DNA of 64,000 nt from Trichobilharzia szidati (GCA_944472155.2 OX235272.1:104662020-104726019); one strand, 5' to 3'. Numbered from the stretch's first letter, positions 10,421 through 20,570 are shown. Notes: a model not told the origin generated them from the letters alone. Numbers and translations are program-made.

Positions 10421-10628
10421 AGCAAATGTTGGCTGTCTATTGTGCTTTGGTTTACTTCTTCTGAGATTTAATCAACAATATTGAATTGTCAGTATTGGTC
10501 TAATAGAAGTACAATATAGACTACTTCGCGAAGAATCTACCATAAAATCTTGTAAGGAAAAAACTACGAAGAGAAATGTGCAAATATTCCAATGCAAATT
10601 AACGATCAGTTGCAATTAAGGTGATTAT

Positions 10629-11411
10629 TATTATCTCCTTTAATTCTTAGAGGAACATAGGGCTTCAGCCGTGCGTCTCCATTGCGTTCGGTTCTCTGCT
10701 AGAGTCTTCACCTGGCTCCAAGTGTGCCCACACATTTTCATCTCCTCTTCACATGACCTCCTCCAAGTCACCCAAACACTGACGACCAACTCGCCGCTTC
10801 CTTATCGGACTCTACTCGAGCAATAGCTTGTCTAGTGATGTCACTTGATGGTTTCCTTAGAGTGTTGCCAATCCATCTCCATTTCTTCCTGTCTATTTGT
10901 TTCACAATCGGTTCTTGGTTGGTTCGCTCATTGTCAGAGATCCCTGTTGCTGATCTTTTTTGACCAGGCAACTGATCTTGAGTATTGAGCGAAGACAGCT
11001 GTTGATTAAGGTTCGTAGTTTGTTTGAAGTGCTCTTTATGATGCGCTGGCCAAGTCTCTGATCCGTATAGTAAATGGCACTGACTTCACGTTGAAGTTGA
11101 AAATCCGGATCTTATTTTTGATGCCGAATGCTGTTGACCTCCACACAGACTTGAGAGTAGTGAAAGCTTGTCTTACTTTTCCGATTCTTGCTTTGATATC
11201 CTCGTCAGTTCGGCCTGTAGTTGAAACGATGCTTCCCAGGTAGGTAAAAGAGGTTGTTTCTTTTAGATTCCTTCCATTTATGCTGATTGCTGTCTGTTAT
11301 TGTTGCTGTTGGTGGTGTTGCCCAGGGATCTTCGTCACCTCTGTTTTCTCTATGTTCACCTGAAGTCCTATCTTTGATGCTTCTTCTGCCAACTTGTTGC
11401 TTTTCGCTTGC
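10629..11411 (-). mobile_element. RTE-clade LINE copy C, cut by assembly gap
   Basis: This is a subfamily 2 RTE (3' end 'ctttaattcttagaggaaca'). Reading minus, it covers the C-terminal K-W-R-W-I-G-N-T-L-R-K-P block near 10870, the Y-L-G-S-I-V-S-T-T region near 11230, and the N-I-E-K-T-E-V region near 11350, where the N gap begins. It abuts the inner edge of the left arm at 10627. How far it continues inside the gap is unknown. Confidence 0.85.
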
Positions 11412-11911
11412 NNNNNNNNNNNNNNNNNNNNNNNNNNNNNNNNNNNNNNNNNNNNNNNNNNNNNNNNNNNNNNNNNNNNNNNNNNNNNNNNNNNNNNNNN
11501 NNNNNNNNNNNNNNNNNNNNNNNNNNNNNNNNNNNNNNNNNNNNNNNNNNNNNNNNNNNNNNNNNNNNNNNNNNNNNNNNNNNNNNNNNNNNNNNNNNNN
11601 NNNNNNNNNNNNNNNNNNNNNNNNNNNNNNNNNNNNNNNNNNNNNNNNNNNNNNNNNNNNNNNNNNNNNNNNNNNNNNNNNNNNNNNNNNNNNNNNNNNN
11701 NNNNNNNNNNNNNNNNNNNNNNNNNNNNNNNNNNNNNNNNNNNNNNNNNNNNNNNNNNNNNNNNNNNNNNNNNNNNNNNNNNNNNNNNNNNNNNNNNNNN
11801 NNNNNNNNNNNNNNNNNNNNNNNNNNNNNNNNNNNNNNNNNNNNNNNNNNNNNNNNNNNNNNNNNNNNNNNNNNNNNNNNNNNNNNNNNNNNNNNNNNNN
11901 NNNNNNNNNNN
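11412..11911. other. Assembly gap, 500 N
   Basis: Exactly 500 N. The round length suggests a placeholder rather than a measured size. ORFs spanning it are meaningless. The two arms of the inverted duplication lie on opposite sides of this gap. Confidence 0.99.
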
Positions 11912-11959
11912 AAAACGCATTATCACCTTTCCACTAGTTCCTATCCATTCTACAAGACT

Positions 11960-12715
11960 GTACTGATTAGTCATTATCTCACACTTATTACGCCATACCA
12001 ACTTCCACCTCTTTTCTAACTTATACGTAGTCATCCCTTCTAGGTTACACCTTACATTACTTAATACATTTTCCTAGGATAAATTTTACCAGTATCTGAT
12101 TGGTTGTCTTATGAATTCTTTGTTAATTAATTAAGATTGTACAGCTCATGAAAATGAATCGTCGAAAAATAAAATTTTCATCGCTGTTTTTGCCTTTTTC
12201 TTATGACAATTATACTGATTAGTCATTTTCTCACACTTATTTATTATTTATTTATTCCTTCCCGTTCCCAGTGGAACATAGGGCCTCAAGCTAGTGGCTT
12301 GAAGTTTCTGTAGCAGTGTTTATTTTTACAGGATGGGGTTGCTAGCCTCATGCCCAACCTTTCATCTTTACCAGCTTTTATTCCTGGCTTAACGAGGTAA
12401 AGGAGTGCGTTGGCCGGTGATCGAACTCCGGACCACGTGCATGGTCGGCGAGCGTCCCAACCGTTATGCCACCGACGCATACACACACACTTATTACGTC
12501 ATACCAACTTCTGCCCCTTTTCTAATTTCTGATTAGTTACCACTTCTAGATTATATCTTACATTACGTAACACGTTTTCGAGGACAGATTTTGTCACAAT
12601 CTGATGGGTCGTCTTATTAATCCTTGGTTAAATATAACTACGACAGTACAGCTTATGAAAATGAATCATTGAAAAGAAAATTTTCTTCACTGTTCACGCC
12701 TTTTTTTTAGAACTC
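11960..12715 (+). repeat. Tandem pair of ~252-bp units, second interrupted by SINE B
   Basis: Unit 1 starts at 11961 ('tactgattagtcattatctc'); unit 2 starts at 12213 with nearly the same text and continues after the SINE at 12487-12710. Both contain 'catgaaaatgaatcgtcgaa' or close variants, also found at 59225-59400. A tandem direct arrangement is one of the known forms of Penelope-like terminal repeats, so a PLE end is the likeliest source. No coding sequence. Confidence 0.6.
12243..12486 (-). repeat. SINE family B, best-preserved copy
   Basis: Reading minus: 'gcgtcggtggcataacggtt', 'gtggtccggagttcgatcac', a body, then 'gccctatgttccactgggaa' and GGAATAAATAA. The first two segments fit tRNA-type internal promoter boxes. 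It is inserted into the second unit of the tandem pair; 'acacttatt' flanks both sides. Confidence 0.8.
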
Positions 12716-12984
12716 AGTATAGGAACAATTTGATTCTCTGACGTAATTTTTCTGAATTGTGTAATGTTGTATTTGCGCAACATATTTCGAACAATCTGAT
12801 CACACACACACACAGTATATATTGGAGGTCAAAGTAACAATGAAGATCACTAAACCAAAGAAGGAAGGTAATAGTACATCTATCACCCTGGCTGGTATCA
12901 AAACAAAGTTTACCCAGGGAAATGGTTTAGTGTGACGACGAATTATTGATTTGAACGCATAAATGTGGTTTAAACTTCCTAATT

Positions 12985-13220
12985 TGTACGTCGGTGGCAC
13001 AGCGATTAGGACGCTTGCCGACCATGCATATGGTCCGCGGTTTGATCCCTGGCCGACCCACTTTTTTACCTCGATAAGCCGCTAATAGAACTGGCAAGGA
13101 GGGAAGACTGGGCATGAAGCTAGCAACCCCATCCTGTAAAAATAATCACCACTGCTACAGAAACTTCAAGCCTCTAGCTTGAAGCCCTTTGTTCCACTGG
13201 GAACGTGAAGGAATAAAAAA
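12985..13220 (+). repeat. SINE family B
   Basis: Tracks the 12243-12486 copy over its whole length: 'acgtcggtggcacagcgatt', a B-box-like 'gtccgcggtttgatccctgg', and a 3' tail 'ttgaagccctttgttccact' before GGAATAAAAAA. Confidence 0.8.
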
Positions 13221-13221
13221 G

Positions 13222-13350
13222 CTTTCTAATTGTCAGGGCTAGGGCTTCCAAAAACTTTAGGATACACCTCAAACAAGTTTTAGAGATAGGTTTAAAAGAC
13301 ATGTAAATATCAGTTCTATGTCCTGTCTCTGTAATATGTTTCTCAATAGA
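13222..13350 (-). pseudogene. PLE C-terminal fragment, separate subfamily
   Basis: One minus frame reads S-I-E-K-H-I-T-E-T-G-H-R-T-D, then F-K-P-I-S and F-L-E-A-L-A-L-T-I-R-K. This is the region between GIY-YIG and the LCVQK end in other copies. It is cut at 13220 by the SINE B tail. Neither RT nor GIY-YIG is present. Confidence 0.65.
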
Positions 13351-13936
13351 GACGCTTCATCGTCGCCTGTTTTCACCATTAGTGGGTTCTGGGTATTCTA
13401 TTTACTTTTGGAGCCATTTAGGAATATGCTATGAAGCAGAGATCAATGTTAGTCACGAAATGCCAACTGAATATTGGTCAGATTGAAGTCATCGGTTGAC
13501 AAATTTTGAGCCTATGGTAGAGAGCATTAATTTCATTAGGAAGTACCTAATAAAGTCAATGCTGCTGGTGTTACCTAACCCAGTGACAAAATGTTTACAG
13601 TCAAATCTCAGTGCTCGCAGAACACAAAATGTCTCCCATTGCCACACTGAGCTATAAACCTCAATTATTTCAAATCACTAAAGGTTCACTTAACAAAACC
13701 ATCTGATGACTGAATAGTTGTTCCATTGATAAAAGTTTCCAGTTACACTACCTTGTTCTTTTATTTGTTCTTGGTCACTTCTTTGAAGGATGTACACTCA
13801 CTGTGTAACAAAATAATGCGATGCAGGATATTTTAACTCTCCGGCGGTTGCTCTTGTTTTAGATAGTTCATTTCAATTAACCATAATCCTTTTTCATCTG
13901 TGAAAATTAAAGAAAAAGAATGACTGACGTTCATAT
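13351..13936. other. Interval without recognised gene
   Basis: Low-complexity AT-rich sequence. No ORF with protein-like features and no repeat shared within the window were noticed. Confidence 0.5.
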
Positions 13937-14497
13937 TGATTATTATTATTGTTGTTCCCTTGGGTTCCCAGTGGAATATAGGGCTTCAAGTACACGTCTC
14001 CACTTGCTTCTGTCTTCTGCTGTACTTTTCACTTGCATCCATGTTAGTCCATGCTGCTTCAACTCTTCTGCACACGATCTCCTCCATGTCACCCTTGGAC
14101 GTCCCACTCACCGCTTCCCTTTCGGGTTCCACTCGAACATTGGCCTGTTGCGCGATGTCACTCAATGGCCTCCTCAGCGAGTGTCCAATCCATCTCCACT
14201 TTCTCCTGCATATTTGTTGAGCGATTGGTTCTTGTTTTGTTTCTTCCCATAGTTTCTTGTTGGTGGTTCTTTCCGGTCATCGGATCTTGAGTATAGAACG
14301 AAGACAGCTGTTGATAAAGGTCTGCAACAGGCTGTTGGAAGTATTCTTTGTGAACCGCCAAGCTTCTGATCCATCCGTATAGAAGAACTGACTTACTTGA
14401 CGTTTGTATTGAAAATCCAAATTTTGTTGTTGAGTGTTGCTGAGTGACGAAGATTTCCAGATTGGTTTCAGGTTGATGAATGTATTTCTTGCCTTCA
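13937..14497 (-). mobile_element. RTE-clade LINE copy D, short 3' fragment
   Basis: Subfamily 1 3' end ('ttgggttcccagtggaatat'). It covers only the C-terminal part, from N-T-F-I-N-L-K-P-I-W-K-S to the K-W-R-W-I-G block and the 3' untranslated region. It carries the 4-nt duplication GATCC-ATCC at 14366-14380, which copy E also has. Truncated at 14497. Confidence 0.88.
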
Positions 14498-14540
14498 TTC
14501 ATATTGAATCTGATATAATAATTTCAACTTTATCTTTCAG

Positions 14541-14631
14541 GAAAATGTAAATTCGGAAGACTTACCTGGTGTTGATAAATATCAATTTGATAGAAATACA
14601 AGTAAGGCAGTTTTACCGGTTAACTTACAAG
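14541..14631 (+). CDS. Candidate internal exon of a plus-strand host gene
   Basis: A strong acceptor ('caactttatctttcag') is followed by 91 nt open in only one frame (E-N-V-N-S-E-D-L-P-G-V-D-K-Y-Q-F, then D-R-N-T-S-K-A-V-L-P-V-N-L-Q) and a donor G|GTATAC. An earlier donor A|GTAAGG at 14601/14602 is the alternative. Both leave one base over, which would join in frame to the exon at 21931. The sequence does not resemble any retroelement in the window. The protein is not recognised. First exons were not found. Confidence 0.4.
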
Positions 14632-14899
14632 GTATACAAAATGTTTAGCTTGCACCCTGTGTATTGATACTTTCTACCTATGGCAAAAAGTTGTCATTTC
14701 AACAGATACGCAGAAATATCTTGACAGTTATGCTAAGTTCTTTTGTTCATTTTCAATAATATACAAAGATCAGGTAGGTTATCAGTTTTGATTTAAATTG
14801 TGATATTTGTTTAAAGGCTTTGAGAAGTTTATTGTGTAATAGGTCATAGGATACAATTAGTCATCTGATATTCTCTTGCATACTTATTCGATGCATAAC

Positions 14900-15240
14900 T
14901 GTTTCATTGGTTGGAGGATTTCATCATGAACTGATATCGTTAGACACCACTGGGAACCAGCTGAGAGTACTGGACAGCTTTCCGCTAGGGCTCTTCATCA
15001 GTACGCACCCATCCCAATGCAAGGGTTTGAACCCAACACCTTCTGGTTACAAGGTGAGCGAGCTCGTAGACTATTAAGCTACTGGGACGCTATCCGATGG
15101 CCAGACCATGAATTCTAACTTCTGCCAATTCATGACATAGCGCGACCACTTCGCAATGTCTTCTTCAATGAGTTACTGCCGGTGGTGCGTACTGATGAAG
15201 AGTCTCAAACTAGGACGAAAATCATAACTGTTTCATTCAG
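14900..15240 (-). repeat. SINE family A with rearranged hammerhead end
   Basis: The minus-direction SINE A has 'cgctagggctcttcatcagt' (plus-strand text), a degraded B box and an A box. At 15180-15240 a second piece in plus orientation reads CTGATGAAGAGTCTCAAACT followed by AGGACGAAA (15192-15220). Two oppositely oriented pieces therefore meet near 15180. Confidence 0.7.
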
Positions 15241-15584
15241 CTTATGCCCCGTTTCAAATGGTTTACAGAGAGTCGCAATTAAGAGATCAGCTCAATTTCT
15301 TCAATGAATTAAGTAACTGCAATAATTCATTTCAACCAAAGTACCTACAGATTAAATAGATTTATTGGTTCTCATTAGTTTATCGATTCATGAAGGCGTC
15401 GAGCTTATAACTTAGCTTACCCTACTATAACTTTTTACTACTCAGGAAATTAGAAATGATCTAGTTTTCGCTGTAGATAACCAAAGTGTCCCTTTTATTT
15501 TAAAACTATTAGTATTTGTGAATCCCTATGATTTCACGGGGAACTTCTAAACTTAGTAGTCTGAACTAACGTTTATTAACACCG

Positions 15585-15825
15585 TGTCGGTGGCAAAGCT
15601 GTAGAATGTTCTTCAGCTACGCCTCATTTAGTCCGGCGTTCGATATCCGACCAACACACTCTCCTTTACCTCACTAAGGGCACTAATATTACTGGTGAAG
15701 ATGGACTGTTCGGCATGAAACTAGCAACCCAATCCCATAAAAATAAATACCACTTCTACCGAAACTTCAAGCCTCTAGCTTGAAACCCCATATTTACTGG
15801 GAACGTAAAGGAATAAAAAAATTTA
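15585..15825 (+). repeat. SINE family B
   Basis: Starts 'gtgtcggtggcaaagctgta' and ends 'ttgaaaccccatatttactg' before GGAATAAAAAA. It is more diverged than the copies at 12243 and 12985. Confidence 0.75.
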
Positions 15826-16089
15826 CTAACATCAGCAAATGTCAGAACCATCTTATGAAAATAGTTGATAAGTCCACACGTTTTATCTTATTCAATCTTC
15901 AGTCGTTTAGGAATTCTGTCACCTGGGAATATTTTTTTTAACAATATCATAATTTTATGATGTTTCTTGGTAGAACACAATATTCAGCAAAGAGCCTCTT
16001 TTCAACGAATTTATTATCAAGCTGTACAATCCTATATATATTTACATATCTTGATAGGTAGTGTTTATTAGTGAGGTGTAGAGTACATG

Positions 16090-16114
16090 TTTCGTCCCTC
16101 ATGGGAGTCGTCAT
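16090..16114 (-). ncRNA. Degenerate hammerhead-ribozyme-like motif
   Basis: The minus strand reads ATGACGACTCCCATGAGGGA followed by CGAAAC. The layout matches the hammerhead core CUGANGA, stem II, GAAA. Stem II is an exact TCCC/GGGA with an ATGA loop, but the first core base is A instead of C. It lies in a non-coding repeat around 15990-16170 that shares 'tcatcaagctgt'-type text with 23840-23870. Activity is not claimed. Confidence 0.45.
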
Positions 16115-16724
16115 TTGCATATGCCAGCATCTCAATGGGTGATATCTTCAAGTCAATAACTTTTTATACCATTTAAAAGCTTTGTGTTACATTTTCTCAT
16201 CAAAAAAGATGGTAAAGTTTAGGTGCTGAAACCTCTTTTGATATCATACACTGTCTTATATAACCACTCCAATACAAAAAGAGAAGACGTTCAACGAAGA
16301 GTTACACTTTTCGGCGATATCATTCTTAAGCTGTACGAACACATGTATAGTTAATTGTCTGAGGAACAAAATGAATATTTTAAAGATTTGTCATTAGAAT
16401 TGTAAATTTTAATTACCAAATCACGTTATGTATAAAGTTTTATTCAGGTAGAAACTTAAATAAAATTATTAGAGTTGTAACAAATTTTGTTAATCGGTTA
16501 CAAACTACAATAAGATTAAATAAGCAAGTTGAGTAACATAATCTAATTGACGGGGTTGATTAGGGCTCACCTAAAATTAAAATTCAACAAAAGTCAAGTT
16601 AACAAGAGTGGTAATAAGGGGTAGAGAGAGATTTAACGAGGGGTGGGAGAAGAAAATATTGTGCAATTAAGAAACAAGTAAACAAGAAAAAAAACGAAAC
16701 AAAAATTTACGTGTTTGGTATTAG

Positions 16725-16915
16725 GACAGATCAGGTCCACTGTAGATTTAATGACTGAACAAACTTCTTCTTCTGTATGCAGAGTTCAGGTTTTAACATG
16801 TGAATTGCCCTATGCTTCTACAGTTTCAAGAAGTTTGATTCGTACTCTTTTAGAGAGATCCCATCATGTATTCTGTAGATGACTTTGAAGTTGTTTTGTG
16901 GGTTCGCCCCTGAAT
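16725..16915 (-). pseudogene. PLE C-terminal remnant
   Basis: Minus frames give N-F-K-V-I-Y-R-I-H-D-G-I, then R-V-R-I-K-L-L-E-T-V-E, then L-K-P-E-L-C-I-Q-K-K-K-F-V-Q-S, with frame slips between. This is the same end-of-protein signature as other PLE copies. Confidence 0.65.
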
Positions 16916-17017
16916 ATATCCTGAGTCAATCAGGGGTTCCAGGATATAGCTGTGGTGATGGGGTGGTGGGGATCTTTTTTCTCCTTTATAAAACCATCAC
17001 TGTGGGTAAGTGTTCGA

Positions 17018-17240
17018 CGATACATTTGTAAAAAATTATATTTGTAAAATCTCAGGGAAATTGAAATGACTAATTCTAACGTTTCCTATGTTCGGCAATC
17101 TGATCCGAACTTCTTCAGGGAAATTAATCGAAATTAACATAACAGAGGTTTATATATAAAAGGAACATCACAAGAAACGTCGGAATTACTCATTTCAATC
17201 TCGCTGAGATTTTACAAATATAATTTTTTACAAATGTCTA
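17018..17240 (+). repeat. Foldback leader of a PLE (about 60-bp arms)
   Basis: 17020-17085 and 17176-17240 are near-perfect inverted repeats ('ttgtaaaatctcagggaaat' against its complement). The loop contains 'tatgttcggcaatctgatcc' and 'gaacttcttcaggg', which form a second hairpin. A diverged copy in opposite orientation lies at 17930-18005. Confidence 0.6.
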
Positions 17241-17600
17241 CTTCTCACTCGGCACCCAAATATTTTAGAACTATTCTGTCAAATCTTGACGACAGGTCAT
17301 TTGAATTATTTTGCAATCGAATTAAATTAACAAAGAAACTATTTAATTAGCACAATCATCTTGTTTTCACTCTCCGTTGTCTGCAACAGAATGCATATCC
17401 TAAATCCGTAGCTGTCGAGTCACCTGACAACTCCAGTAGGTCTGATAAAGCAGCTCAATCTTCTGAAAGAAGACAAAGTAATAAATCCGACAGGGTGCTG
17501 CTACTAAACTCCAATCGTAAACACCATTACTTTGAAAATACATCTAATCATAAAATTCTAGATACTAACAGTTTGAACAGACATGAAGGCGTGATGTAAG
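17234..17600 (+). pseudogene. PLE N-terminal ORF fragment
   Basis: An ATG at 17234 opens a frame beginning M-S-T-S-H-S-A-P-K-Y-F. It continues with I-L-S-N-L-D-D-R-S-F-E-L-F-C-N-R-I-K-L, one TAG, then H-N-H-L-V-F-T-L-R-C-L-Q-Q-N-A-Y-P-K-S and a serine/arginine-rich stretch to a TAA near 17599. The basic 'H-L-x-F-x-x-R-C' pattern is what I would expect before the RT in Penelope-like proteins. This is inferred from memory of the family and not proven. It is the only N-terminal PLE sequence I recognise in the window. Confidence 0.45.
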
Positions 17601-17865
17601 CTGATGCATAGGAAATCCTTATTATTAAATAAAAAATGGATATTTATCACTAATAACTAATGCTTGGTCAAAATTCTCGACTGTCCATATCTTCTTATGG
17701 AGACGTTAAGAAATGTTTTACAACTGTTTACCCACACACACATACACACTCTGTTTAAAGTGTTTAACAAAGGTAGACCGATATTTGTAAGTCCGAGGTC
17801 AAATTTTGATCATAGCTCATAAATATTTTGTTTATTATACTTGTTGGTACTTTTTGAATGACTCA
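17601..17865. other. Interval without recognised gene
   Basis: AT-rich, with a short CA run near 17730-17750. Nothing coding seen. Confidence 0.45.
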
Positions 17866-17869
17866 TGAT

Positions 17870-18140
17870 TGGACAAATTTTTAAAAACAATTGATGTTCC
17901 TTTTTATATGTAAACCTATGTAATGTTAATTTCGATTAATTTCCCTGAAGAAGTTCGGACCAGATTGCCGAACATAGGGAACGCTGGAATTACTCATTTC
18001 ATTCTGTCAAATCTTGATGACAGTTCATTTGAATGTTCGACAATACGTTCCAATAAAATACAAGCTCACTTATTTTGTAAGTGTCCCATGTTACTAAATC
18101 TATCGCAGGGTATATTTACGCTTAACAATTGGAAATGATA
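17870..18140 (+). repeat. Diverged copy of PLE leader and N-terminus
   Basis: Contains 'ttccctgaagaagttcggac', 'gattgccgaacataggg', then 'ctgtcaaatcttgatgacag' and 'ttcatttgaatg', the same order as in 17090-17310. The hairpin TTCGG/CCGAA after CTGAAGA and before GGAAC is hammerhead-like but non-canonical. Confidence 0.5.
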
Positions 18141-18650
18141 GCAAATATTATGACTAGGAATTAGGATAGATATGCACATTTTTAAAGAATATTCTATATA
18201 CTAACAATTGCTAAATTAATCTTCTTTTCTCTTATACAGTGCGAATTAATGGTTAAACAATATTTCGATACTTTTATGTACATCGTAAATCATACGAATT
18301 ACGTAGATTTGTGCAAGGTAACTTCACTTGGTTACATTTCTAGTAGAGTATATATGTACTAACTAATATTATTACTGATAAAATGTTCAAATTGACAATC
18401 TTACCATGATGAAATTGGTAATGCGGTGTAATATATATCAGTGACTCTTATATATGAATAGTATCCATTCGCTTTAATGTTCACCAACGACTATCTGACC
18501 ATTTTTTCTTACTTTAAAAACCAATTCATCATCTTGAATTGTGTCTTTTTTGAATTCTTAAAAGTGCTATGATATCTGCTCAACGTTTTTAGCAGACTGA
18601 TGATGAAAACATAGAATATTAGATGAATTGTTCAGGAAACTTACAATTCT
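18141..18650. other. Interval without recognised gene
   Basis: AT-rich sequence. No ORF or repeat shared within the window was noticed. Confidence 0.45.
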
Positions 18651-18654
18651 AAGT

Positions 18655-18785
18655 GAGAAAATTTCATCATGAGCTGACATTGGTTAGAGAACGATTGGAA
18701 AACCACCAGGAAGTACTGCCAGACAGCCAACTGTTTCGTCAGCCTACTTTGCGACTGATTCATCATCAGCACGCAACCACCACAA
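18655..18785 (-). repeat. SINE family A, first half (split by RTE copy E)
   Basis: 'tttcatcatgagctgacatt' to 'cagcacgcaaccaccacaaa'. The other half, with the tRNA-like part, resumes at 19471. Confidence 0.7.
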
Positions 18786-19470
18786 AGCAGCAACATCCAG
18801 CGCCAATCACCATCAACGGGAGGGATTTGAAAAAAGTTTCTTAATTCACTTATCTAGGGAGCATTGTCTCAACTACAGGAGGAACGGACGAGGATGTCAA
18901 ATCGAGAATCGGAAAGGCGAGAAACACATTCATCAACCTGAAACCAATCTGGAAATCTTCATCACTCAGCAACACTTAACAACAAAATTCGGATTTTCAA
19001 TGCAAACGTCAAGTCAGTCACTTCTTCTATACGGATGGATCAGAAACTTGGCGGGTCACAAAGAATATTTCCAACAGCCTGTTGCAGACCTTTATCAACA
19101 ACAGCTGTCTTCGTTCTATACTGAAGATCAGATGACCGGAAAGAATCACCAACAAGAAACTTTGGGAACAAACAAAACAAGAACCAATTGCTCAACAAAT
19201 ATGCAGGTGAAAGTGGAGATGGATTGGATAGTCGCTGAGGAGGCTTCTGGGTGACATCGCGCGTCAGGCCATTGCTCGAGTGGAAGCTGAAAGGGAAGCG
19301 GCGAGTGGGACGTCGAAGGGTAACATGAAGGAGATTGTGTGTAGAGGAGTTGAAACAGTATGGATTAACATGGATACAGATGAAAAGTACAGCAGAAGAC
19401 AGAAACAAGTGGAGACGTGTATTTGAAGCCCTATGTTTCACTAGGAACCCAAGGGAACAACAACACCAAA
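18786..19470 (+). mobile_element. RTE-clade LINE copy E inserted in SINE A
   Basis: Plus-strand subfamily 1 copy. It covers I-T-I-N-G-R-D-L-K, L-G-S-I-V-S-T-T-G-G-T-D-E-D, K-P-I-W-K-S-S-S-L, R-I-F-N-A-N-V-K-S, the M-D-W-I-V-A-E-E block, and the 3' end 'ccctatgtttcactaggaac' followed by an AAC-rich tail. Short flanking similarity ('caccacaaa' and 'caacaccaaa') may be a decayed target duplication. RT is missing. Confidence 0.85.
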
Positions 19471-19580
19471 GGTTCTAATCTAGGACATTCCACTTACAAG
19501 GAGCACTCGTAGACCATTGAGCCACCCGGAACCCAATCCAATGGCCAGCCTGTGAATTCTAGGTTCTGCCGATTCACCGG
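19471..19580 (-). repeat. SINE family A, second half
   Basis: tRNA-like half of the SINE split by RTE copy E, with 'tcgtagaccattgagccacc' as A-box complement. It faces the opposite-strand SINE A that starts near 19640. Confidence 0.65.
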
Positions 19581-19639
19581 TGTGAGGACAAATAGTCGCC
19601 ACCTATGACCTTGGTCGCGCTATGTCGTGAATCGGTAGA

Positions 19640-19875
19640 AGTTGGAACTCACGGGCTGGTTATTGGATCGGCCGGGTCTCAGCGGCCTAATGGTCTACGA
19701 GCTCACCTTGTAAGTGGATTGTGCTAGATTGGAACCTCCGTGATGTTTGCGTAATGATGGTGAGTCAGTCGCAAACTAGGCTAACGAAACAGTTAGTTAG
19801 CTGTCTGACAGTACTTCCTGATGGTTTTCTAATGGTTCTCTAACCGTTGTTACTTAATGATGAAATTCCGAAACT
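19640..19875 (+). repeat. SINE family A in opposite orientation
   Basis: 'cagcggcctaatggtctacg' (A box like), then the hammerhead-derived part ('cgcaaactaggctaacgaaa') and 'gatggttttctaatggttct'. With 18655-19580 it forms an inverted SINE pair around a short centre near 19600. Confidence 0.7.
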
Positions 19876-20289
19876 AATCAAATCGAATCCCTGCAAAGCA
19901 ATAGCTGGATCACAAGAACATAATTACACGGACTAGTAATCCTTGCCAGTCGACTGTGATAATCCAGAGAGAGCTGTCTCGAAGATATAGTTTTCATTTT
20001 CCCAATACCTGGGGAATGTTTTATCTCTTATATGAACCATGGGAAATAAAGAACTCATTGTAACTGCACCTCTCTTGAAGAGCATTAATCTATACTGATA
20101 CATTTATTCAGCAAAGCATATTGTGGTATAGTACTTACTGGCCTTAACAAGACAATCTCTCCATTCATATTTCGGTAATTTCCAAATTCCTATTCACTCA
20201 TTTAGAAAAAACAACAGATTGTGTGAGGAAATATATTCCTTTTCGATTTAGTTACTTCTTCATCATCGGTTGGTTGGCTCTATACTAAT

Positions 20290-20570
20290 ATATAGTCTTT
20301 TACATCAGAATTATTTTACCAATCAAGTGGTTACTTTTATCTCGTTAATACTGGACATCAATTCGACTCTAACAAAGCTTTTAAAGTTATTTATCGTATA
20401 TCACCTCACCTCTCACCTCATGGTCTATGAGTACGACTCTCATATACAGCAGAGGTAAGCGGAATTCATCTGAACAAGCTAAATCTGTGTTTGCATTCAA
20501 AAGAAACTTGTACAGCATCTTTCTTTGTCATGGCCAACTACACAATATATATCAATTTTTTAAAAACGAT
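20290..20570 (+). pseudogene. PLE C-terminal remnant
   Basis: Frames give L-D-I-N-S-T-L-T-K (equivalent to H-K-I-D-V-N-T-A-F-K in the copy at 30327), then, after slips, C-L-H-S-K-E-T-C and a W-P-like end. Its flanks (19876-20290 and 20571-21175) hold no recognised gene. Confidence 0.55.

Larger units (their letters stand above)
1836..10627 (+). repeat. Left arm of large inverted duplication
   Basis: Reverse-complement homology to 25285-32935 can be followed block by block: 1836-2096 with 32665-32935; 3555-4360 with 31880-32640 and 29972-30000; 4378-6410 with 27910-29955; 6898-8036 with 26770-27905; 9166-10627 with 25285-26765. The best measured block, the 465-bp ORF, differs at 19 positions (about 4%). 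The left arm alone contains RTE copy B (2097-3554), a PLE insertion (6411-6885) and a nested PLE (8037-9165). RTE copy C abuts the inner edge. Confidence 0.93.

Noticed and set aside
11287..12034. Long ORFs of 190-245 codons across the gap
   Set aside because: They consist almost entirely of X from the 500 N and have no meaning.
12485..12810. CA runs near 12478-12490 and 12800-12812 as a possible CRISPR or satellite
   Set aside because: Short dinucleotide runs in eukaryotic DNA. No direct repeat/spacer pattern anywhere in the window.
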